A stretch of 44,467 nucleotides of DNA from positions 1 through 44,467 of the forward strand of contig CAZQQL010000011.1 of NCBI GenBank assembly GCA_964595455.1. The letters are read 5' to 3'. The notes beneath the pieces are model-generated. The model was not told the DNA's origin. It worked only from the letters and a program-made list of their open reading frames with translations, and did no database searches. Source of the DNA: DAOUEG01 sp964595455. GTDB lineage: Bacteria; Chloroflexota; Dehalococcoidia; Dehalococcoidales; RBG-16-60-22. The position numbers and the translations under genes are program-made. How positions within the stretch are numbered: the stretch's first letter is position 1; each line of letters starts with the position of its first letter. This document shows positions 35,850 to 41,848 of the stretch, piece after piece.

Positions 35850-37118
35850 CTATATTGCCATATCAAGCAGTTCGACGACGTCATACACCTTCATGCTACC
35901 GCCTTCAGCTTTAATCGACTCGTTGAAATTCTTGATACACCATGGACAGGCAGTGACGATCGCCGATGCCCCGGTCATCCTGGCTTCGGCTATCCTTTCG
36001 TTGGCCGTCCATTGGGAGAATGCGGGGTTGGATTCATTGACCCCGCCTCCGGCGCCGCAACACCAGGTATATTCCTTGATCCTGTCCATTTCCACCAGCT
36101 TGAGACCGGGGATACTCTTGAGGATATCCCGCGGCGGTTCATAAACGCCCTTTGTTCCCCGGCGATACTCTTTCGGGGGATCCATGGTACGGATCTCGTT
36201 GATTATGACTTTGCCGTTCCAGTGGATGTAGGGTTCGCCCTTGCGGCCCAGGTGGCAGGGATCATGATACGTCACCACCATATCCACTTTCCTGTTCGGC
36301 TTCAGCTTACCTTCACTTATCAGCCGGGCCAGGTATTCCGTGATATGAAGTACTTCCAGGTCACCCTTGAGGCCGTACTGGTCATAGAGCACCTTGAAAG
36401 CCTGATAGCCATCGGCGCAGCCGGTGACTACCGTCCTGGCCCCGGATTGCTTGATCATGTCCATGTTCTTTTTTGCCTGGGTAAGGAAATCTTCCTTATA
36501 GCCCATCTGGTAGGCGCGTCCGCCGCAGCAGGTCTCGTTGTTTCCGGCGATACCGAAGTTGACGCCGGCCTTCTGGAGGAGTTTCGCGGTTGTCCTGGCC
36601 AGCGGCCACATGTCCTTGTTGAAGCTGGTCTGGCAGCCGACGTGGAACACGACATCAACTTTTTCCCGGGTGCAGTCCTTGATACCCAATGCTTCAGCCC
36701 AGGAGCCGCGCTTGCCTTTGGCTCCCGCAACCATGGCGCCCGTCTGGCGCATGTTGTTGACGACCTTGTCGAGAGCTGGTTTGGTATGGCCTGACTGTAC
36801 AGCGTCTATCCTGATTTCGTTGATAGCTTCCATGGGCTCCATGTCCATGGAGTATTTACAGGATGTGTCACAGGCGCCGCACATATTGCAGTTGTAGATA
36901 ATATCGAGCAGCTTATCGGTATAACCCAATCTTTTTTCCAACAGAGCCGTTCCCATGACCATGCGACCACCGCCGCAGTAAGTATGAAATTCGTATCTGG
37001 AGATACTGGGGCAGACATTGACGCGTTCGTGCTGGACTACCTTCTCAAAAGGTATGAATTTGCAGACTGAACACCGGCGGCATGTTTCCATGTAATATCT
37101 ATAATCTTCTAACGCCAT
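35850..37118 (-). CDS. Fe-S oxidoreductase with CCG domains (GlcF/HdrD-like), arm B
   Basis: A 422-residue protein of exactly the arm A paralogue length. The N-terminal cysteine set TCRRCSVCKFIPFEK with later NVCPS, the ferredoxin set CNMCGACDTSCKY, the first CCG domain (GCQTSFN, TCCGGRAY) and the second (DPCHLGR, WCCGAGGG, CPWC) are all retained. It would take electrons from one or both flavoprotein subunits encoded on either side. An AAGGAG site lies eight bases before the ATG. No membrane span is visible, so it would reach the membrane pool through another partner. Confidence 0.9.
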   Translation of the reverse strand: MALEDYRYYMETCRRCSVCKFIPFEKVVQHERVNVCPSISRYEFHTYCGGGRMVMGTALLEKRLGYTDKLLDIIYNCNMCGACDTSCKYSMDMEPMEAINEIRIDAVQSGHTKPALDKVVNNMRQTGAMVAGAKGKRGSWAEALGIKDCTREKVDVVFHVGCQTSFNKDMWPLARTTAKLLQKAGVNFGIAGNNETCCGGRAYQMGYKEDFLTQAKKNMDMIKQSGARTVVTGCADGYQAFKVLYDQYGLKGDLEVLHITEYLARLISEGKLKPNRKVDMVVTYHDPCHLGRKGEPYIHWNGKVIINEIRTMDPPKEYRRGTKGVYEPPRDILKSIPGLKLVEMDRIKEYTWCCGAGGGVNESNPAFSQWTANERIAEARMTGASAIVTACPWCIKNFNESIKAEGGSMKVYDVVELLDMAI

Positions 37119-37163
37119 TTTTCTTTCTCCTTGGAGATAGTATCCTTAAAACCGGTCCAATCC

Positions 37164-38627
37164 TTAGAAAACCAGTTTCCCCGGGTTCATTATGTTATCA
37201 GGGTCGAATATGGACTTAACTCGAAGCAATGCTTGAATAGTAGCGGCGTCCTTGTTCAGGATGGTCGAAGCATTTTCTCCGTAGGGCCGTGAGAAAAACG
37301 CACCCTGGGCCATGAGCGGATCGATAACCCGGGCGGAAAGGTCTTTGACCGTGTTTGCTTCCCTTCGGTTACCGGAGTCATAGAACAAATTGAACTCGAC
37401 GTGATAATTGGCGCCCTGAACGAGCGGTTGAATATAGACGCCCATGTCGGGCGCGGGATAGGCGCTCTGATTCACAGACTGATACATGGCAAGAACGGTT
37501 TTTTCCACTCCCTGGAAGTTGGTGATGAAGAGAACATCCTGACAGGAACCCCTGGAGCGGAGTTTCCAGTAAGGCTCGGAGCAAGGGGCTTGAGCGGCTT
37601 TCATAAATTCAAAGGCGTTCATCTTGCCCATCGTGCGGGCAGGTTCAACTCCGGCACGCTGCGCCACTCCCCAGACATCCTCTTCATGAGCTTTGATTCT
37701 TTCCTCCGGGTAGTAGTTATAGCCTGCCAGATTATAGAAGAGAACCCAGGCGGGCAGGCTGTCCTTCACCGCCTGATATTCTTCCGAGGAAGTGGTCATC
37801 ATGGCAGCGAGGTTGGTGCTATTCAAGATCAGACATTCGTTGGCGATTCTCAATCTGACCAGCCAGTGGACCATTTCCATGAGCCTATCGAGATTGGAGG
37901 AACCGACAAAATACGGTTCCTGGATGCTGGGAAGAAGTTCGCACCGGGCCGAGGCCCAGGTTACTATACCCATTGTTCCCTGGGATCCGCCGATGAGACG
38001 ATACCAGGAAACAGATGAAGGACCGGCGGGAGTAACCTGGGCGCCTCCCGCTGCCCACTGTTCTTCTATGGAGCCCGGGCCGGCAGCGGCGCCCGTACGG
38101 AACATATCCCCGGTACCGAAAATGACTTCAACACAGTTGAGAGGATCCGGTAGATCCCAGTGATACCCGGGCATCTGCACCGGTTCTCTTTCCAGAAGGC
38201 TGCCCACAATGGATTTGGTACTTCTGGGCATCAGCGGCATATTCAGCCGCAGCTTTTCCGCGGTAACGGCCGGGATCAGTTCCCCGAAGGTAACACCGGG
38301 CTCGAACATGCAGACCCGGTTCAACCGGTCCACGCGGATTATCTTCTTCATGCCGGACATATCCACGATAATCGCGCCGCCGGCGGCCGGGACCGTATCG
38401 CCGCGGAAATGGGGCGGGCCGGAACTCACCGGGACAAGGGGCGTCCTCGTCTCACGGGCGTACTCGACCAGCTTCCGGACATCATCCAGGTTGCGGGGCC
38501 TGACGACGCAGTCCGGCCGGACAGCGGCAACGAAGCTGAAATCCCGGGAGTATTTATCGAGCGTTTCCGGTTCGGTGATGACGTTGGTAGTTCCCACGAT
38601 ATCGGCAAGCAAATCCTGTGTTACCAT
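37164..38627 (-). CDS. FAD-binding oxidoreductase A (GlcD/VAO-type flavoprotein), arm B
   Basis: A 487-residue flavoprotein, exactly as long as the arm A copy (6507-7970). Shared landmarks are VPVSSGPPHFRGDTVPAAGG, MKKIIRVDRLNRVCMFEPGV, GGSQGTMGIVTW and the end FDPDNIMNPGKLVF. I chose the ATG at 38627 since AAGGAG lies just upstream and the protein then aligns with its paralogue; a longer in-frame start would overlap the cupin gene. It leads the FAD-FeS-FAD trio of arm B, 45 bases before the Fe-S gene. Confidence 0.89.
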   Translation of the reverse strand: MVTQDLLADIVGTTNVITEPETLDKYSRDFSFVAAVRPDCVVRPRNLDDVRKLVEYARETRTPLVPVSSGPPHFRGDTVPAAGGAIIVDMSGMKKIIRVDRLNRVCMFEPGVTFGELIPAVTAEKLRLNMPLMPRSTKSIVGSLLEREPVQMPGYHWDLPDPLNCVEVIFGTGDMFRTGAAAGPGSIEEQWAAGGAQVTPAGPSSVSWYRLIGGSQGTMGIVTWASARCELLPSIQEPYFVGSSNLDRLMEMVHWLVRLRIANECLILNSTNLAAMMTTSSEEYQAVKDSLPAWVLFYNLAGYNYYPEERIKAHEEDVWGVAQRAGVEPARTMGKMNAFEFMKAAQAPCSEPYWKLRSRGSCQDVLFITNFQGVEKTVLAMYQSVNQSAYPAPDMGVYIQPLVQGANYHVEFNLFYDSGNRREANTVKDLSARVIDPLMAQGAFFSRPYGENASTILNKDAATIQALLRVKSIFDPDNIMNPGKLVF

Positions 38628-38643
38628 ATCAGTCTCCTTGCTC

Positions 38644-39087
38644 TTATTTCGCCGGCAGGTCCCTGACCCAGGTGAATTCGGGGTTGCCTTTGGCGATCTG
38701 AATATCGAAGTGTAAAATGGGGCGCTGCACATTGGTTACGGTCAGAGGGCAGTGCACCAGGCCGGCGGGGAAGTAAACGAGGAAACTCTCGGTCAGGACA
38801 TATTTCTCGTCCTCTATCCAGAGTTCGGCCTGCGCCCCGAGGTCGCCGGTGTCCTCCATGTTGGTACCGATGAAGCCGAGGATCTCATCATGCGGGTGGA
38901 CATGGGCGTCATAGGTGCCGGGATTAGGGCCGGGATGGACCCAGGCGCAATGGACATGGAAAGAGCCGGGGACGTTGGTACCGTTCATCATCAGGACCTG
39001 GTCGAGGGCGGGGCCTTCATCCCGTTTCTTGTATTTAGAAACCGGGGGTTTGGTGAGGATCAGGTGGGCGTGTTTGAGGTCAGCCAT
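38644..39087 (-). CDS. Cupin-like small protein (first gene of arm B operon)
   Basis: A 147-residue cupin-fold protein. Motif 1 is AHVHPHDEILGFIGTN (His-x-His with Glu), with AQAELWIEDEKYVLTES as the following strands and motif 2 YFPAGLVHCPLTV. I favour the ATG at 39087, which has AAAGG upstream (12 bases, rather long); an ATG at 39117 with no ribosome site is the alternative. It opens the twelve-gene arm B run and is expressed from the promoter at 39182-39210 with tandem operators in its leader. Confidence 0.83.
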   Translation of the reverse strand: MADLKHAHLILTKPPVSKYKKRDEGPALDQVLMMNGTNVPGSFHVHCAWVHPGPNPGTYDAHVHPHDEILGFIGTNMEDTGDLGAQAELWIEDEKYVLTESFLVYFPAGLVHCPLTVTNVQRPILHFDIQIAKGNPEFTWVRDLPAK

Positions 39088-39146
39088 GTCGAGCGATCGC
39101 CTTTCGTTTTCTTTCATCGAGCGACAAAATACCGGGGCGGGAATAC

Positions 39147-39169
39147 TCGTTTACGACTATCGTACCCGA
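39147..39169. promoter_or_regulatory. Tandem MarR operator pair
   Basis: TCGTTTACGA (39147-39156) and the weaker TCGTACCCGA (39160-39169) lie 13 bp apart centre to centre. On the minus strand they start a few bases after the expected transcription start. The distance from the end of the -10 to the nearest operator centre (17.5 bp) equals that at the arm A operon promoter. Confidence 0.68.
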
Positions 39170-39181
39170 AGAATGTATGGG

Positions 39182-39210
39182 ATTATAACAGCTAAAAAGT
39201 GCCTTGTCAA
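39182..39210 (-). promoter_or_regulatory. Consensus sigma-70 promoter of arm B operon
   Basis: On the minus strand, TTGACA (39210-39205) and TATAAT (39187-39182) are both perfect hexamers with a 17-base spacer. It would drive the cupin-FAD-FeS-FAD run. Such a strong promoter fits control by repression. Confidence 0.82.
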
Positions 39211-39290
39211 ATGTTTTTTAGTAGTCTGAAAACAGGCCTTAACATGGCTATTTACTGTTCCGGATAAGAAAACGGGCGGGCGGAAGAAGC

Positions 39291-39320
39291 AAAAAACCCC
39301 GGGAGCGAAAGCCCCGGGGT
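39291..39320 (-). terminator. Rho-independent terminator of MarR gene
   Basis: On the minus strand an eight-bp-plus GC stem (ACCCCGGG paired with CCCGGGGT, loop including TTTCG) is followed by TTTTTT (39296-39291). It lies 40 bases after the MarR stop codon and separates it from the arm B operon promoter. Confidence 0.85.
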
Positions 39321-39359
39321 CAGATGTTCACAAGGACTGATGGCGGGATTGTCTGGCGG

Positions 39360-39848
39360 TCAGCGTTCTATCGGCGGAAGGGGCACTTCGTACCTGGTAC
39401 CGACGTATTTCAGCGCTTCACCTCGGAGTTTCAATAAAGAAGAAATGAACTGCTTTCTTTCCCTATCGCCGAGGACGGAGAGGATGTTGATGAGGTTCTT
39501 GGGAACGAAGGAACGCTGGTACATCTTGTTGCCTTTTTCCGTTACCTCGATCCTTACCTGGTTCCTCCGGTCCATGTCTTTGACTCTCTTGAGAAGCCCC
39601 TGTTTTTCCATCCGGTCGATGATTTCCGAGACGGAATGGGGTTCGCGGAGGAGCCATTTGGATATCCTGGCGGGAGTAGCGTCATGGCCGATCAGGTTGA
39701 TGATGAACAGTATCTGGGCATGCCTTTCAGATACATGCTGGGTGTGTAATTCTCTTTCTCGCACTTTGAGGATTGCATCCCGGGTCTGGCTGAACAGGAC
39801 CCACAGGTAAAATTCAGAGTCTTCGTCGCGCATTTTATCTACGATCAT
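39360..39848 (-). CDS. MarR-family transcriptional regulator (arm B)
   Basis: A 162-residue MarR protein homologous to 5644-6174. It reads EFYLWVLFSQTRDAILKVRE, then ILFIINLIGHDATPARISKW, recognition segment LLREPHSVSEIIDRMEKQGL and wing NQVRIEVTEKGNKMY, ending YVGTRYEVPLPPIER. The near-identical recognition helices suggest both MarR proteins bind the TCGTWTACGA palindromes. Starts at 39848 or 39833 are possible; neither has a strong ribosome site. It has its own terminator, and lies between the cupin at 39961 and the arm B operon. Confidence 0.87.
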   Translation of the reverse strand: MIVDKMRDEDSEFYLWVLFSQTRDAILKVRERELHTQHVSERHAQILFIINLIGHDATPARISKWLLREPHSVSEIIDRMEKQGLLKRVKDMDRRNQVRIEVTEKGNKMYQRSFVPKNLINILSVLGDRERKQFISSLLKLRGEALKYVGTRYEVPLPPIER

Positions 39849-39896
39849 CCATGCTGATTGGATTGTTGGAAAAAGTTTATAAAGTGTACCATCCTG

Positions 39897-39926
39897 AGTA
39901 TAGCATTATCTCCACGGGCACGCCAA
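39897..39926 (-). promoter_or_regulatory. Possible promoter of arm B MarR gene
   Basis: On the minus strand TTGGCG (39926-39921) and TATACT (39902-39897) are spaced by 18 bases, inside the 112-base gap after the cupin. No TCGTWTACGA site is visible here, so the gene may be expressed both from this promoter and by read-through from the operator-controlled cupin promoter. Confidence 0.5.
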
Positions 39927-39960
39927 ATCGGTTTTCATTCACCCGGACAGCCCGGGCGGT

Positions 39961-40404
39961 CTAACGGTCGAGAGATTTGTTCTTTTCGACGGGGATATCG
40001 AGCGTTTCTCCGCCGACGATCGCGGAATACTTCGACGTGATGGGGCAGTTGACGAAGAAGAACGGTTGTCCGACCCGTTTATGGATGATGGGGCAATGGA
40101 GCAGGCCGGCCGGAACGTGAACGGCGCAGGTCTCCGTGATGACCATCTTCTCACCATTATCGCCCAGGTAGAGCCAGGTCTCAGCGTCGTAGGCGTTCAG
40201 GTCTTCATTGCAGGGGACGAAGACGAAGACCTCCGCAAAATCATGTTTGTGGGCGTCTTCCTTGCCCTCGAACGGAACGCTGACGTGGGTGAACCGTATC
40301 TGAAAGGAGCTGTTTTGCAGGGCATAGAAAATCATGTTCTTGAAGGGCGGATAAATGGTGGCACGGGTAATCGGGGTGGTTTTCAGTTCATCGATTGCGG
40401 CCAT
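39961..40404 (-). CDS. Cupin-like small protein (arm B, partner of MarR)
   Basis: A 147-residue cupin-like protein closely related to 5125-5613: TIYPPFKNMIFYALQNSSFQ, AHKHDFAEVFVFVPC (motif 1) and PAGLLHCPIIHKRVGQPFFF (motif 2). The start is the ATG at 40404 with GAGGGGGAG upstream; a longer frame to 40476 would run through the promoter and operator. Like its paralogue it precedes a MarR gene, so cupin-MarR is a repeated module; the cupin may sense or modify the inducer, which is inference. Confidence 0.86.
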   Translation of the reverse strand: MAAIDELKTTPITRATIYPPFKNMIFYALQNSSFQIRFTHVSVPFEGKEDAHKHDFAEVFVFVPCNEDLNAYDAETWLYLGDNGEKMVITETCAVHVPAGLLHCPIIHKRVGQPFFFVNCPITSKYSAIVGGETLDIPVEKNKSLDR

Positions 40405-40421
40405 TTTTTGTGCTCCCCCTC

Positions 40422-40476
40422 TTGCAATAGTCGGATACGATACTAGATAATACACAGGTAAAAGGCGACCCGTCAA
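40422..40476. promoter_or_regulatory. Divergent overlapping promoters sharing one operator
   Basis: Minus strand: TTGACG (40476-40471) and TATTAT (40452-40447), spacer 18. Plus strand: TTGCAA (40422-40427) and GATAAT (40446-40451), spacer 18. The two -10 elements coincide on opposite strands. The operator-like TCGGATACGA (40431-40440) lies just past the minus-strand start and inside the plus-strand spacer, so one bound repressor could shut both directions. Confidence 0.58.
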
Positions 40477-40504
40477 GTTAAAAAATTAACGGAGGCGCAT
40501 GGTA

Positions 40505-41398
40505 ATGTCCAACATCGATTACGAGCGATATCTGGTACGGAAACCCGCGCGAGCAGACGAAACCGGGGCGCAACGGCGCCAGGTCCCGGTCATGACCCTG
40601 TTGAGCGATGCGCAGATACCCGGCTGCAAGTACCATATCGAGGCACGGTGGCTACGGGGTATACCGGAGCCCGGTCCGGCGTTTCAGGAGCAGGTGAACG
40701 ATGATGACGAGATCATCATCCACCTCGGCGGAGATCACAGGAAACCGCAGGTACTTGGGGGCGAGGTGGAATTCCAGTTCGGCGGGCAGGTTGTCGCGTT
40801 CAATACGTCCACCTCATTTTTCATCCCCCGGGGCGTGCCACACGGCCCGGCGACCTGGAGGCGTTACCAGAAAGACCACCTGCGGATATCCATCAGGAGC
40901 AGGTCCGTCCCGTGTACTACCGCCCGGCCGGTGGACGGGGAAGAGTTCGATTACGAACAATATGCCATCCGCAGCCCGATGCGAGAGGCCGGCGCAGAAT
41001 TCACCGCAGGTCGGACCGCGCCCACGATGACGATGATGAGCGGCGTGCAGATACCCGGCGTAAAGTACTACATCGAAGTGGGGTGGACGTTCGGGATGCC
41101 GGCGTCCACAATAGCCGGTACCGGGATGCCGGAGATGGTGCACCGCAAGTTCGACGAGATCGTGCTGCACATCGGCGGCGATCCGGAACATCCGGAAGAC
41201 CTGGGTGGGGAAGTGGAGTTCTACGTGGGCGGCCAGCCCCTGGTCTTCAACACCACCAGCGCTCTCTACGTACCCACCGGTCTCAAGCACGGTCCGCTGG
41301 CGTTGAAGAAGTATGAGAAGCCGCACCTGGTGATGGCGATCATGTGCGGAGCGGGCGATATCCGGGAAGGCTGGGGGGACAGTTTCAAGACGGGGTAG
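40505..41398 (+). CDS. Double-cupin protein
   Basis: A 297-residue protein with two similar halves. Each has an ExxxHxGGD segment (DDEIIIHLGGDH; FDEIVLHIGGDP), a strand LGGEVEFxxGGQ, and a second motif IPRGVPHGP or VPTGLKHGPL. The halves begin FDYEQYAIR-like and IDYERYLVR. The His-x-His of cupin motif 1 seen in the small cupins here is absent, and only the later His remains, so metal binding may be lost or altered. I prefer the second ATG (40505), nine bases after GGAGG; the first ATG (40499) is only three bases from it. It is divergent from the cupin-MarR module and shares its operator. Confidence 0.82.
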   Translation: MSNIDYERYLVRKPARADETGAQRRQVPVMTLLSDAQIPGCKYHIEARWLRGIPEPGPAFQEQVNDDDEIIIHLGGDHRKPQVLGGEVEFQFGGQVVAFNTSTSFFIPRGVPHGPATWRRYQKDHLRISIRSRSVPCTTARPVDGEEFDYEQYAIRSPMREAGAEFTAGRTAPTMTMMSGVQIPGVKYYIEVGWTFGMPASTIAGTGMPEMVHRKFDEIVLHIGGDPEHPEDLGGEVEFYVGGQPLVFNTTSALYVPTGLKHGPLALKKYEKPHLVMAIMCGAGDIREGWGDSFKTG

Positions 41399-41534
41399 TA
41401 TCGCTCCCGGACTTGGCTTGAAGTTAGTACATCGACCTGCAGACCCAGCCTCCTACAGGCTCAGGAAGACGGTTTAACAGGCTCAACCATGAGCTGGGTT
41501 ATGGCGTTCGAGATGTATTGAGCCAGGAGTTGCA

Positions 41535-41566
41535 GCGGGTAAAACAAGGGGACACTTTTTACCCGC
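41535..41566. repeat. Inverted repeat, GCGGGTAAAA type (second copy)
   Basis: Arms GCGGGTAAAA (41535-41544) and TTTTACCCGC (41557-41566) flank a 12-base interior. It matches the repeat at 26454-26488 in arms, size and flanking GCCC, suggesting a small dispersed element. Confidence 0.55.
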
Positions 41567-41636
41567 CCAGCGAGACCTCACCGGATCCTCTGTCACTATG
41601 GATGTTTTTCCAACAATTTCCTCTTTTGAAATTTTA

Positions 41637-41665
41637 TTGACAAGGCCTGATTCTTTTGTTACAAT
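41637..41665 (+). promoter_or_regulatory. Sigma-70 type promoter of binding protein 4
   Basis: TTGACA (41637-41642) and TACAAT (41660-41665) with a 17-base spacer. The -10 hexamer and the preceding T are the same as in the arm A operon promoter (TTACAATT). Confidence 0.75.
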
Positions 41666-41688
41666 TTCCGTTACCTCACGCACTATAG

Positions 41689-41711
41689 TCGTGTACGACT
41701 TTCGTATACGA
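41689..41711. promoter_or_regulatory. Tandem MarR operator pair
   Basis: TCGTGTACGA (41689-41698) and TCGTATACGA (41702-41711) are 13 bp apart centre to centre; the second is extended to a perfect 12-base palindrome. The pair lies about 11 bp further from the -10 than in the two operon promoters, close to one helical turn, so the face of the DNA is kept. Confidence 0.68.
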
Positions 41712-41848
41712 ATATGTGCTACCCGCCATACTACGTAATTGTCATAGAAAACCGGAAGGGTATCAGGAGAAGGGGGGAACAAGGACATGAGGTGAAAGTG
41801 CGGGCAGCGTTCCGATTTCCTTAACGGACCAAAGAAGGAGGATGACCA

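Larger units (their letters stand above)
41399..41848. other. Intergenic region upstream of binding protein 4
   Basis: This 450-base gap holds a dispersed inverted repeat (41535-41566), a near-consensus promoter (41637-41665), tandem operators (41689-41711) and a leader of about 175 bases with an extra AAGGGGGG stretch near 41770 before the gene's own AAGGAGG site. I see no gene in it; a short minus-strand stretch at 41465-41535 reads like a protein end but has no start or domain. Confidence 0.55.

Noticed and set aside
41465..41535. A possible degenerate gene end on the minus strand
   Set aside because: About 25 codons read like a protein C-terminus, but there is no start, no domain and no support on either side, so no pseudogene is called.
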